A stretch of DNA of 64,000 bases from Symsagittifera roscoffensis (taxonomy: Eukaryota > Xenacoelomorpha > Acoela > Convolutidae): contig NC_087068.1 in NCBI RefSeq assembly GCF_963678635.1, forward strand, positions 49,993,724 to 50,057,723, read 5' to 3'. The notes beneath the pieces were generated by a model. It saw only the letters and a program-made list of their open reading frames with translations. It was not told where the DNA came from and did not search any database. A program made the position numbers and the translations under genes. Positions 25,050-37,540 of this stretch are shown in pieces (position 1 is the stretch's first letter; the number at the start of each line of letters is the position of its first letter).

Positions 25050-27737
25050 TTGAGGGCTGTCGTCACCCAATCAAGCTCTGGAAAGCTTACGAAAGTTCAG
25101 CCCCCTTAAATTTCTTAGCAGCGACCTGAGGAAATTTTTTCCTACTCAATAGTTCTCGCCAACTCGCCATCATCGTCTTCGCCTCCCAAGCTTTCGAGTG
25201 ATCCGGGGCTTTTATCCGCTTATTTTGTTCTCGAAACCAATCCACATGTTTTTGTAGCACCTTTACTCTAGCCTCGCCATTTTTGCAAAAAGAAAAACTC
25301 TCATTGGGAAGATCTTCGTCAACGATAGTTTGCAAGAGGAAAAAATGTTAGTGGCAAGAACTTCGTCCAGGAAAACTTCACTCGCTTTTCTATAACTTTG
25401 GGACAGTTTCCCAAATCATTTACAGGCATTCGTAACTCCGTTTTTATGGGTGAAAAGGGTCCGTTTGAACAGCCGCGGTCCCATCTTGACCAAAAATGGC
25501 CTGTATTCTTTCGCGTGCTTCTTCATGTGTTATTTAGCAAGAGCGTACAGCCAGGACGTCAGTGTTTCTCGGAACTAAGCGAAGAATCGTTTTTATGGGT
25601 GAAAAGGGTCCGTTTGAACAGCCGCGGTCCCATCTGAACCAAAAATGGCCTGTATTCTTTCGCGTGCCTCTTCATGTGTTCTTTAGCAAGAGCGTACAGC
25701 CAGGACGTCAGCGTCGCTCGGAACTAAGTGAAGAATCGGATCTGGCTCTAGACCCACTTCACTTCTGTTGGTAAAGTGAATGCTTTATTAGGAATGTCGA
25801 ATAAGTCCAGCCTTCCAGAATAGTCTATTGCGTGGATGACTTCCACCTTGGGTGTTTTACTCTCTCGATACTTCATGTATTTTTTCTCGACCCAGCGCAG
25901 CGCCAATATAGAGCTCACCATTAATTAGTGTTTTAGTTGATGTTTCGTTAGTTCAATCAGTTTCATTTCTTCTACATCCCAGATCGGGCATATATTGCTC
26001 TTTTCAGGATACCAGAGGATCTGCGCCACGTAGTGACAAGAATAGACACCATGAGTCAAGTTGATGCTTCTAGGATTTCTCTCTCCGAGGCTTCCAGGGA
26101 CAGTTCAACTTCCACTATTTTCGCGTGAACGGTATCGGACTCATCTATCACGAGAGCGTCTTTTGTTACACTATGCCACATGCCTGTCAAAAATGCTTGA
26201 ATTATCCTTCTCGTAGTTTAGGTGTTCTCTTAAACACATTTTCAATAGCTTTTCTTCTGTTTCCTCAAGCATAGCTCCACGTAACTTTCTCAAAAATCGG
26301 CGTGAGAGGCCAGACATTCTTGCCAAACGCACACATTTGGTAGTGAAAAAGCTCTACCAATCAGCTCCACTAGTGTCATGTGTAATGGGTAGACACTTTT
26401 GCAGCATCGTTCCAGGACCAAGCCGAGAGAGATTTCGCGTTGTTTGGCAAACTACAACTCTCACTCACTTCACAGGGAAGGCCATTTCTGCCTCTTGTCC
26501 TAGTTTCAAGGCCTTGATGTGCTTCTGGTTCATCTGTAACATACCTGGCCAAGACTGGACACTCAATGCAGTGATGTTTGAACTCCAATAATTCTAGATT
26601 CTTCAGACTACCAACTCTTGAGAAAAATCACAAGGAAGAGGCCAAGTTCACGGTCTTTCTCAGTTATCCGAGTGAACTAAATGGCGAAGTCCTCGTACTG
26701 CTTTGATTACTTTCTGACCCAAATATCACCATCACATCGTTTGGCTGTTCAAATCAGCTCGAGAGTCTGGACATCACGACGGTATCAACAACTTCCAGAT
26801 CGCATTCAGGTTTGTATCCATGACGCCCTTTCCAAGTCGTACTTCGACCTTTTTTCCGAACCTCAGAATGCATAATACTCTTCCGTCTTCTTCTAGATTC
26901 AGGCCAAATGTTGCTTTTTTTCTCTTTCAATATCATCGATCTCCAATATCTTCTAGACCCAGAACTTCAACAATATCACCAACTCATAGTTGAAATCTGC
27001 TGCTCCGGCTTCTAAATTCAGGAAGGGGTTATACGCATTTTTAAGTGTGGATATAAATCTTTCTTTGCAGGCTTGGGAGAGCCTTCTGACTTCATCATTT
27101 GTTGATAGACATCGTAACTGGACTGCTTTCAAATTTTTTGTTAGGAAACCGTCTGATCTCATTAATTTTGGGTTTCTGGTCTAGTGTTTCTGTGATCTGT
27201 TCAGATTTTTCTATCGCCACGCTCTAATAGACATCCAAAATGACGCTCGAAGCTCTGCTTTATATCGCCTTATTCCTCGAGGTCGTCCGACGCCAAGTCT
27301 GGACCCCTGCGACTGGAAAAACTGAGATGAACATGTAACAAAACACATTTATTAATCTTACTGGCCAAAAAACCTCGCGGAAATTCCTAAGAAATCCGAG
27401 CTCGCCACTAATATTGCTTTAGCGGCAAACAGATATTGACGATCATAGCGAGGCAAGACTTTCGCTACCTTCGAGACGCCCTTATCTTCACCATACCCAG
27501 AATCAAGATTCAAACTAGGGCGAGCGTAGGCCGAGTCTGCTATTTCCATCGCCTTTGGCTCCAGAATCTTGTTGGCTAATCTGTTGTGGCTATGCGCAAC
27601 TTTTGGAACACATGCGATGTCTGGGGGACTATACAGTTGGGCTCAAGTTCTCGAGATCCTTTTGTTGGCTCTTATTGACAGGTCCAAATATCGTCTTTCT
27701 TACGAGCCCTGCTTCTTAAGTTTTTTGTTGCTGAGTG
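25050..27737 (-). pseudogene. Decayed paralogue of the giant SGNH protein (C-terminal part), unit 1
   Basis: Minus-strand blocks run collinear with the giant protein of 1487-10354. NAYNPFLNLEAGAADFNYEL (near 27035) matches its Tyr2289-Asn-Pro-Phe block. KCVRLARMS (near 26312-26338) is identical to residues 2608-2616. THGVYSCH...AQILWYP...IWDVEE (about 26057-25969) matches 2704-2735. SSILALRWVEKKY...RLDLFETAGKAF follows as at 2745-2790. QNKRIKAPDHSKAWEAKTMM lies near the end. Many stops and frameshifts separate the blocks. The unit edge at 27737 cuts off everything N-terminal, so the SGNH domains are absent. Confidence 0.75.
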
Positions 27738-27986
27738 GATCAGAAGTTAACCTGTGAACCTGTGATAAATCTGTTACACGTGCCCGTATAACTTGAGCAT
27801 ATTGATTGTATTAAACTTAATCAGTAGATGGTATATGTTTGATGTTTGTGCCTGTTAGTCGAGCGCCCCTTCGAGGGATTTTGACGACAAATCAGTCTCT
27901 GGTCTGTGTAAAAGAAATTCTGGCCAGCGGATTCTGGTGAAGCGCCGCTGGACCTTCTGAGCTCGGTTTTTTTTCTTCTTCTTCTT

Positions 27987-28670
27987 TAAAGGTAATTGGT
28001 ATCATAGTAACCGAGGTTACAGTCAGGAGTCCCTTCATCACGTATTCCTGTCAAAATCTTTGGAATGTTCTAGATACGGAAGTGATAATGGTAAAATGAG
28101 ATGACAAGTCATTAAGTCCTTTTCATTTAAAATCAATACGGGTTACGTTTCTGCAATAAGAACACGCAACTTGACATGAGAAATTATAATATACAAGTGT
28201 TACAAATAAAAAATTTCGTCAATGTGTTACAAGAAATTAAATATATTATTGTTCCTAGTACGCAAGCGGCTTTCGCAATCTGAATCGCCAGGGAGATTCT
28301 CTGTTTGAAAAAGCTGCCTGCCTTGGGTTCCTCAGTGCAGGGATTGCAATATATTGAATGATCAGATATTGAATATTGAGACGATGTCAATATTGAATTT
28401 TTAATATTGAGATATTGAAGGCTAGATATTGATATTGATATTGAATTTTTTGTAGATATTGAGATAAACGGATTTTGTATCATTGCTTGAAACGTTCCCA
28501 TTTCTCAAAGATTTCTCTGGTATTTAAGTAAGATCGGCAATCGTCTCCAAGTGCTAAGCCCACACCAGCCAGAAACACACTTTCATTCAGACTCAGGCCT
28601 CTAATTGCGTTATAACCACCTGAAAATGAACAATTCGAACCCTGAAGGTCGATTTTTTTTAATGGATAAT
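27987..28670. repeat. Inserted block: LINE 3'-end copy, ATATTGA satellite and coding remnant, unit 2
   Basis: 27987-28336 is a second copy of the LINE 3' end (the same sequence recurs at 28676-29014). 28338-28470 is an irregular satellite of ATATTGA/GATATTGA words. 28471-28670 contains a minus-strand remnant reading FSGGYNAIRGLSLNESVFLA in one frame, of unknown family. It looks like a 5'-truncated LINE insertion plus captured DNA. Absent from units 1 and 5. Confidence 0.7.
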
Positions 28671-31459
28671 CAGAAGGTCAAAAGTATCATAGTAACCGAG
28701 GTTACAGTCATGAGTCCCTTCATCACGTATTCCTGTCAAAATCTTTGGAATTTTCTAGATATGGAAGTGATAATGATAAAATGAGATGACAAGTCATTAA
28801 GTCCTTTTCAATTAAAATCAATACGGGTTACGTTTCTGCAATAAGAACACGCAACTCGACATTATAATATACAAGTGTTACAAATAAAAAATTTCGTCAA
28901 TGTGTTACAAGAAATTAAATAAATTATTGTTCCTAGTACGCAAGCGGCTTTCGCAATCTGAATCGCCAGGGAGATTCTCTGTTTGAAAAAGCTGCCTGCC
29001 TTGGGTTCCTCAGTTCATATGCTTAGGTTCTCACAAAGCTTGCTCAAAAAAAATTCTGTGGTGGTGCCGGCCGCGCCCTGAATCTCAAAAGCTAGCGGTT
29101 GAAAAAGATGCCCATCATCTACAAGATCTTTATGCTTGTCATTTTTCGCTCTTCCGCTTCAGCGGCAGCCGTGCCAGGTTTACAAACAGACCCGGCATTA
29201 ATCCTAAAAGGAGCAAAGGAGTCTACTACCGTTACATCACCCAAAAAATGCTAACCAACAGCCCATGGAACAAGCGTCAAACCGTCTGGTCGCTTCTGGT
29301 CGGTCCTGTAGAGGTGTCGTGGTTCTAAAACAGACGGAATGTGAGTAGAAAATAAAGTCTGCATTATAAAGGCATTCAGGTTTGAATGCCTAGTGAATCT
29401 CCCTGCACTTTTGAGGCAAGAAAGACCATGCCAACTATCCTCGTTAACGTCTTTTCCGCACACGCATTCATGCCGTTTGCATATTATTTAGCCTTATCGC
29501 AGTCCTATCGCAATTCTGAGTTTTTGGTTCGACAGTTTTAACCTTAAATTTTTGCACGGGATGACGTTCAACCACTGGGAGCCAAATCTATCTTGGAACA
29601 CGTTGAATCTTTTTACGTCCGTTGGTTCGAGTCGTAAAATCAAGTGTGCAATTTCGCTGTCAAGAATTGGCTCCGACCAATTTTTTTGGACTTCAATTTC
29701 CGGAGCCATTTCAGTTTTTCCAAGTTCAAACCACCGCTTAAGCGCATCATCATAGGTTCCATCCACATGCTCCAAACCAAAGATTTCGCTCAAGGCATCT
29801 TTTGCTCCTACTGCTGAGGCTAAGAAAGCGGGTAAAGCGAGTAGACGAGCGGAAGAGACGTCCAAGCCACATTTGGCTGCCGGGAGAACTGCTTGTAGAA
29901 ACTGGTTATCATCCATTTTCACGTTAGTGACCTTGCATAACGAGTTTCTTAGTAGTTTGTCGTAGCGTTCCAAAAAATCATTTTGCAAAACCAAGGGCTC
30001 GTAGGCAAAAAATATAGAAGTTTTTTTTCAGGAGGTAAAAACCATAATGGGCGTCTAGTTTGTCAATGACATCCGAGATTTTTTCAAGCTCCTTAATTTT
30101 TTCGTCGAGCAATTCTTTTCGGCAAAATTCGCCGATTAGAGATCCTAAAATCAGGAGTTCTTCTCTTGTTTATATTTTTAATTTGGGGCATAATTTTTGA
30201 AATTGGGTTAAAATTGAATTATGCTGTGTACTCGTAATCGGTCCCAAAAAACAAAGTTCGAACTTCTCAGTGTTCAAACTCAGGCTGTAAGTTTGTTCCG
30301 ATTTCAGAAAGTTTTTAAGGTCCCCGAGTACTACCTTATAGTTGTCGGCTAAATTTCCATCATCTAAATACCAGATGTTAACTTTCGACTCCAACTGTTT
30401 GACTGGTGTCTGAATTATTTCCGCAAAAAGGGGTGGGGCTTCAGGATAACCTTGCTGAGTTCCGTCTTCTGACATTATGACAGAGCTTCCATAAAAAAGG
30501 TTACAAGGTTCATTATACGCGCAATGGGTGTAATTATACAATTCGGGGCGATTTGAATAAACATGATTCAGCATTGTTTCTCTATTTAGAGAGTTAAAGG
30601 CATTCTTAAAATCTAATTTTATACGAACAGAGCATTTTGGATTGTCGTCGCGTTCAATTAGGTTTCGAAACGAGTGTGCAGCTATTTCTGCTCCTCGTGT
30701 GTTATCGCATCCTACCTGTACGTTTCCGAAAAAATTTGGTCGCTCGGAGAGGGCCTTGCTTCCAGCGCATTTAGACGCGATACGTCTCAGCGTGTTGCCT
30801 ATGGCAATTGGTCTCAACTCTCCGTCTATCTTTATGAGGGCGATAAGCTTCGCGCCAAAAAAGAAAGGTCTTAGGGGTTCGGGTTTTTTGCCATCTCCAA
30901 TGAGGTTTATCAGCTTAGCAAGCGATTTCAGAAAATTAAAATCTTCACTGCCATTCGATTTAAAAATATGAGGAGCTATTTTATCAGGAACTACTGCTGA
31001 TCCGTTCAGAAAGGACAATGTCGCTTTGTGTAGGTTGAAATTGGTTACGAAAAAACTATTCAAATTTTCTAGAATTGGAGCTGCAAATTTGGCTCGCTGA
31101 AGGTGCTTATACAACAATTTTTGATAGTTATCAGTTGAAACAAGAGCAATTTTATCATCCGAAGCAGCAAGCATTATTCCTTCATCGAGCTTACTACTTA
31201 TTAGCTTTATTCTCTGCTCGCGGTCACTCAGAGGCGGGGTTTTGGAAGTGACACATGATTTGCTCGAATTTGTTTCTTTTTTAAAAGAGCTCATGCTTGT
31301 GGTCTGTTTAAGTCCACTTCTTTTCGGTTAACAATCACATCTAACCTAATTTATCAGTCCTGAAGGTTTTAAGCAATCTTTGCTTGGACACTCTTGGTTG
31401 TTTTTCTTCATCTTGACGCAGCATAAAAGTAAAAAAGGATTTTCTCTGAACTTTAGGGG
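28671..31459 (-). pseudogene. Nuclease-type LINE, unit 2 copy
   Basis: The RT frame 31294-30170 (374 codons) is uninterrupted, unlike units 1 and 5, but keeps the altered QQGYP motif. Motif C is YLDDGNLAD. A short deletion has removed the NLKGG segment. The C-terminal part (29994-29251) has the stop after IAIGLR found in all array copies. Confidence 0.75.
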
Positions 31460-31671
31460 ACTGAACTAAAGCATGATAGGCGGTTAGTGGGAATTTTGTA
31501 AATCAGCAAATTAAAAAAAAATCAAAAGACAATTATATAAATTTAAATTTTAAAATCGAATTATAGAAATCAAAAACAAGGAACGTTCTCACCCGAGCTC
31601 AGTAGGTCCAGCGGTGCAAAACCAGACTCTTCAAGCCAGTTCCAGTTCCTGCTTATTGACTGGTTGGGATT

Positions 31672-32021
31672 GGTGGCCAGTCAATAAGCAAAATTGTCTA
31701 AGAGCAGAAAAGGTCCAAGAGCAAAAAAACAGAAAAATATCAGCTTTTATAAGCTAGTCGGTAATCTAATTATCAGTAATGTCTATAATACCAAAATAAC
31801 AAACATTCTACATATATTTGGAGTAATTTAATTAAAAATTTTAAAAAATTTAATAAAAAAAATTGATCAACTTAGTCAATTCATGCATAATTTATTTTTG
31901 ACGATTCTCTTTATTGTTTTATCAATTAGGCCGTATAAACCAATATAAGTCAATATTCTTCCATTTTTCTGCTTTTGGACCCATTCTGCACTTGGACCAT
32001 TCTGCTTATTGCTCCGCCTCC
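31672..32021. mobile_element. 350-bp hAT-like MITE, unit 2
   Basis: Same ends and same GTTGGGATT flanks as in unit 1; one base of the right TIR differs (GCTCCGCC for GGTCCGCC), shared with units 3 and 4. Confidence 0.75.
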
Positions 32022-33869
32022 GTTGGGATTGTTACTTAACCGCAAGTGTTTAACGGTCTATATTTTACTTTCCTACAACTATAAAATTTTAACCTTATTT
32101 TCTTAGGTTAGTTTAGATCCCAGTCAAATTTCATTTTTTTTTACCATTACGCCGCGCAGTCAAGATGAGAAAAAATACTACAAGGAAGTGACAATCATCC
32201 ATTACTTGTACAAGCCAAGAATGCTCAAAACCTTCAGAACTTTTAAAAATGAAATGTGATGGTAATCAAAGAAGGTATTACATCAAATGCATAACTACAA
32301 CTCTTGGCAACTGAAAAAACCCAACGCTTTTTTATGATTATTATTATTATTGAGAATTTATACGTTATAAAACATAAAGGAGTTTCCTCGTGTAGCCTAT
32401 GTATCCTTTATGTGTTTAATGATAAACCCGTCAATCAAAGTTCAATTGATAACGACTAAGTTCTAGATAATTCGGTTTACACAGCCAGTTCAATTGCTCG
32501 AGTACTGGAAAGAGTACTAAAGGCTGGAGTATTACCATCGCGGAACGTTTTTCTTTTAGAATGATTTTTTTACTGTTTTGTAAAAGTCGTTTGCTGATGT
32601 CTTGTTTGATGTCAAGAATGATATGATCTTTAGCCAAAAACTCAAGGGTCATGGAGATTATGTCAATGATATTTCTATGACAATCGGTTGGAGCCAATTA
32701 AAGGTTCAACTAGTCCTGCAACACAAGATCGTCTTTCCAGTTAAAGGCCACTACCGAAATAATCCCCCATCCTAGAACATGATAAAAAAGCCTCCATTGC
32801 CAGGCCTCAACCTAAAACCTGTGAAGGCCCTTGAAAACAGGGTCAGAATTTTTTTTACTTATCGTTAGACAGTGTGTGTTGGATCCATCTCAGATGGAAC
32901 AACCTAGAAACTCTTCTTATCTCAACATTGTCACATGAGCAATCTCTCTTAAATAATTTCAGTAAATCAATTCATGCTGAGAAAGCTCAGGAATTAACTC
33001 CACTTTGTAATTCAATCAAAATCAAGATAACTAGCTAACCGAAATTTTTTTTATAACGATTATACGAGTGTAAACCACGAGGTCAGTCCGCTGGGAAGTT
33101 TTCCCATTGAGGTTGTATGCTGCAAAAATATAAACCCTTGGCTCTTTGCGATTGCCTGTCACAAGCAATTTTTAATGTTCTCTGTCAATAAGCAGACAAC
33201 TCTACTCGCAAAAAATCTAGATTTACCAACTGCGACCAATCATTGGTCAGGACTGATTTTTAGCAAGATTGTGAATTCTGCTGTGCTGTTTTTGACTTTT
33301 GGTTTGCAGTTGCCTCGAGAAAATCAGGCATGGCTAGATTCAAAACATTGAAAAATTAAATCCAAAATGATAATTTTTGCATTATGAATGACTGGAGCAT
33401 AATCCCGGGACTCAAGATCGATGTCATCGTCGGACGTTCTCATCATGTCAGCCAGTATTTAAGTTTAGAGTGCCAGAGAAAAAAAATTGAAAATAGTGCC
33501 GCGTATGGAATTTTATGTAACTTACCTAAAAAGTCACAGCCAACTAAAGTTGTCGTATTAGAGCTCAAAAACAATGTAAAAGTTTTACCTTAATGCATAT
33601 GGATTCATGTGTTTTACTAAAAAAAAATTCACACTTAATCAAGAATTTTTTCTGTTTTTAAGAACAACTCCCTCTAATCCTTTCCTGTTAAACAACTAAA
33701 AATCAATCATTTTGATCAAGTTCATGGAGTGTCATGCATTTCTTACGATAGGAATAAGAATAATTAGTAACAAAATAGTACAATCATTTTTCTTTTTAGA
33801 ATTGAGCCTACTGGTGTCGTCAGGTTTTGCTATCTGAAGTCACGTTCATGGCCAACTTAAGCCTAGTTC
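32022..33869. other. Array spacer, unit 2
   Basis: Counterpart of 23206-25049. Both short coding-like remnants are open here (32697-32431 minus, 33384-33593 plus), but no family is recognised. Confidence 0.4.
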
Positions 33870-36557
33870 TTGAGGGCTGTCGTCACCCAATCAAGCTCTG
33901 GAAAGCTTACGAAAGTTCAGCCCCCTTAAATTTCTTAGCAGCGACCTGAGGAAATTTTTTCCTACTCAATAGTTCTCGCCAACTCGCCATCATCGTCTTC
34001 GCCTCCCAAGCTTTCGAGTGATCCGGGGCTTTTATCCGCTTATTTTGTTCTCGAAACCAATCCACATGTTTTGGTAGCACCTTTACTCTAGCCTCGCCAT
34101 TTTTGCAAAAAGAAAAACTCTCATTGGGAAGATCTTCGTCAACGATAGTTTGCAAGAGGAAAAAATGTTAGTGGCAAGAACTTCGTCCAGGAAAACTTCA
34201 CTCGCTTTTCTATAACTTTGGGACAGTTTCCCAAATCATTTACAGGCATTCGTAACTCCGTTTTTATGGGTGAAAAGGGTCCGTTTGAACAGCCGCGGTC
34301 CCATCTTGACCAAAAATGGCCTGTATTCTTTCGCGTGCTTCTTCATGTGTTCTTTAGCAAGAGCGTACAGCCAGGACGTCAGTGTTTCTCGGAACTAAGC
34401 GAAGAATCGTTTTTATGGGTGAAAAGGGTCCGTTTGAACAGCCGCGGTCCCATCTGAACCAAAAATGGCCTGTATTCTTTCGCGTGCCTCTTCATGTGTT
34501 CTTTAGCAAGAGCGTACAGCCAGGACGTCAGCGTCGCTCGGAACTAAGTGAAGAATCGAATCTGGCTCTAGACCCACTTCACTTCTGTTGGTAAAGTGAA
34601 TGCTTTATTAGGAATGTCGAATAAGTCCAGCCTTCCAGAATAGTCTATTGCGTGGATGACTTCCACCTTGGGTGTTTTACTCTCTCGATACTTCATGTAT
34701 TTTTTCTCGAGCCAGCGCAGCGCCAATATAGAGCTCACCATTAATTAGTGTTTTAGTTGATGTTTCGTTAGTTCAATCAGTTTCATTTCTTCTACATCCC
34801 AGATCGGGCATATATTGCTCTTTTCAGGATACCAGAGGATCTGCGCCACGTAGTGACAAGAATAGACACCATGAGTCAAGTTGATGCTTCTAGGATTTCT
34901 CTCTCCGAGGCTTCCAGGGACAGTTCAACTTCCACTATTTTCGCGTGAACGGTATCGGACTCATCTATCACGAGAGCGTCTTTTGTTACACTATGCCACA
35001 TGCCTGTCAAAAATGCTTGAATTATCCTTCTCGTAGTTTAGGTGTTCTCTTAAACACATTTTCAATAGCTTTTCTTCTGTTTCCTCAAGCATAGCTCCAC
35101 GTAACTTTCTCAAAAATCGGCGTGAGAGGCCAGACATTCTTGCCAAACGCACACATTTGGTAATGAAAAAGCTCTACCAATCAGCTCCACTAGTGTCATG
35201 TGTAATGGGTAGACACTTTTGCAGCATCGTTCCAGGACCAAGCCGAGAGAGATTTCGCGTTGTTTGGCAAACTACAACTCTCACTCACTTCACAGGGAAG
35301 GCCATTTCTGCCTCTTGTCCTAGTTTCAAGGCCTTGATGTGCTTCTGGTTCATCTGTAACATACCTGGCCAAGACTGGACACTCAATGCAGTGATGTTTG
35401 AACTCCAATAATTCTAGATTCTTCAGACTACCTACTCTTGAGAAAAATCACAAGGAAGAGGCCAAGTTCACGGTCTTTCTCAGTTATCCGAGTGAACTAA
35501 ATGGCGAAGTCCTCGTACTGCTTTGATTACTTTCTGACCCAAATATCACCATCACATCGTTTGGCTGTTCAAATCAGCTCGAGAGTCTGGACATCACGAC
35601 GGTATCAACAACTTCCAGATCGCATTCAGGTTTGTATCCATGACGCCCTTTCCAAGTCGTACTTCGACCTTTTTTCCGAACCTCAGAATGCATAATACTC
35701 TTCCGTCTTCTTCTAGATTCAGGCCAAATGTTGCTTTTTTTCTCTTTCAATATCATCGATCTCCAATATCTTCTAGACCCAGAACTTCAACAATATCACC
35801 AACTCATAGTTGAAATCTGCTGCTCCGGCTTCTAAATTCAGGAAGGGGTTATACGCATTTTTAAGTGTGGATATAAATCTTTCTTTGCAGGCTTGGGAGA
35901 GCCTTCTGACTTCATCATTTGTTGATAGACATCGTAACTGGACTGCTTTCAAATTTTTTGTTAGGAAACCGTCTGATCTCATTAATTTTGGGTTTCTGGT
36001 CTAGTGTTTCTGTGATCTGTTCAGATTTTTCTATCGCCACGCTCTAATAGACATCCAAAATGACGCTCGAAGCTCTGCTTTATATCGCCTTATTCCTCGA
36101 GGTCGTCCGACGCCAAGTCTGGACCCCTGCGACTGGAAAAACTGAGATGAACATGTAACAAAACACATTTATTAATCTTACTGGCCAAAAAACCTCGCGG
36201 AAATTCCTAAGAAATCCGAGCTCGCCACTAATATTGCTTTAGCGGCAAACAGATATTGACGATCATAGCGAGGCAAGACTTTCGCTACCTTCGAGACGCC
36301 CTTATCTTCACCATACCCAGAATCAAGATTCAAACTAGGGCGAGCGTAGGCCGAGTCTGCTATTTCCATCGCCTTTGGCTCCAGAATCTTGTTGGCTAAT
36401 CTGTTGTGGCTATGCGCAACTTTTGGAACACATGCGATGTCTGGGGGACTATACAGTTGGGCTCAAGTTCTCGAGATCCTTTTGTTGGCTCTTATTGACA
36501 GGTCCAAATATCGTCTTTCTTACGAGCCCTGCTTCTTAAGTTTTTTGTTGCTGAGTG
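33870..36557 (-). pseudogene. Decayed paralogue of the giant SGNH protein, unit 2
   Basis: Nearly identical to the unit 1 copy, with the same stops and the same 149-bp internal duplication (34261-34558). The Tyr-Asn-Pro-Phe block is near 35855. Confidence 0.75.
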
Positions 36558-36856
36558 GATCAGAAGTTAACCTGTGAACCTGTGATAAATCTGTTACACG
36601 TGCCCGTATAACTTGAGCATATTGATTGTATTAAACTTAATCAGTAGATGGTATATGTTTGATGTTTGTGCCTGTTAGTCGAGCGCCCCTTCGAGGGATT
36701 TTGACGACAAATCAGTCTCTGGTCTGTGTAAAAGAAATTCTGGCCAGCGGATTCTGGTGAAGCGCCGCTGGACCTTCTGAGCTCGGTTGGGATTCTTTTT
36801 TTCTTTTTTTTCTTTTTTTTCTCTTCTTTCTTTCTTTTTTTTTCTTCTTCTTCTTT

Positions 36857-37540
36857 AAAGGTAATTGGTATCATAGTAACCGAGGTTACAGTCAGGAGTC
36901 CCTTCATCACGTATTCCTGTCAAAATCTTTGGAATGTTCTAGATACGGAAGTGATAATGGTAAAATGAGATGACAAGTCATTAAGTCCTTTTCATTTAAA
37001 ATCAATACGGGTTACGTTTCTGCAATAAGAACACGCAACTTGACATGAGAAATTATAATATACAAGTGTTACAAATAAAAAATTTCGTCAATGTGTTACA
37101 AGAAATTAAATATATTATTGTTCCTAGTACGCAAGCGGCTTTCGCAATCTGAATCGCCAGGGAGATTCTCTGTTTGAAAAAGCTGCCTGCCTTGGGTTCC
37201 TCAGTGCAGGGATTGCAATATATTGAATGATCAGATATTGAATATTGAGACGATGTCAATATTGAATTTTTAATATTGAGATATTGAAGGCTAGATATTG
37301 ATATTGATATTGAATTTTTTGTAGATATTGAGATAAACGGATTTTGTATCATTGCTTGAAACGTTCCCATTTCTCAAAGATTTCTCTGGTATTTAAGTAA
37401 GATCGGCAATCGTCTCCAAGTGCTAAGCCCACACCAGCCAGAAACACACTTTCATTCAGACTCAGGCCTCTAATTGCGTTATAACCACCTGAAAATGAAC
37501 AATTCGAACCCTGAAGGTCGATTTTTTTTAATGGATAATC
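36857..37540. repeat. Inserted block (LINE 3' copy + ATATTGA satellite), unit 3
   Basis: Same structure as 27987-28670: LINE 3' copy to 37205, ATATTGA words to about 37340, coding remnant to 37540. Confidence 0.7.

Larger units (their letters stand above)
19495..27737. repeat. Array unit 1
   Basis: CR1 3' end (19495-19730, +), poly-pyrimidine tract (19731-19796), LINE (-), 350-bp MITE, spacer, giant-protein paralogue (-). It lacks the ~680-bp block present in units 2-4 and has a two-copy 149-bp repeat (25441-25738). Its left flank is the intact continuation of the CR1-type LINE. Confidence 0.9.
27738..36557. repeat. Array unit 2
   Basis: Same order as unit 1, plus the inserted block 27987-28670. 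The poly-pyrimidine tract is shortened. Its minus-strand spacer ORF (32697-32431) is open where units 1, 3 and 4 have a TAA, and its plus-strand spacer ORF (33384-33593) is open thanks to one extra A. Confidence 0.9.

Noticed and set aside
27569-27757. 62-codon plus-strand ORF ending in SGSEVNL, repeated in units 1-4
   Set aside because: It is antisense to the paralogue and gains its last codons from the LINE end only by crossing the unit junction, so it is a by-product of the duplication.
28338-28470. CRISPR-like short repeats
   Set aside because: ATATTGA words are irregular, with no fixed spacers and no cas-like genes; the DNA is eukaryotic.
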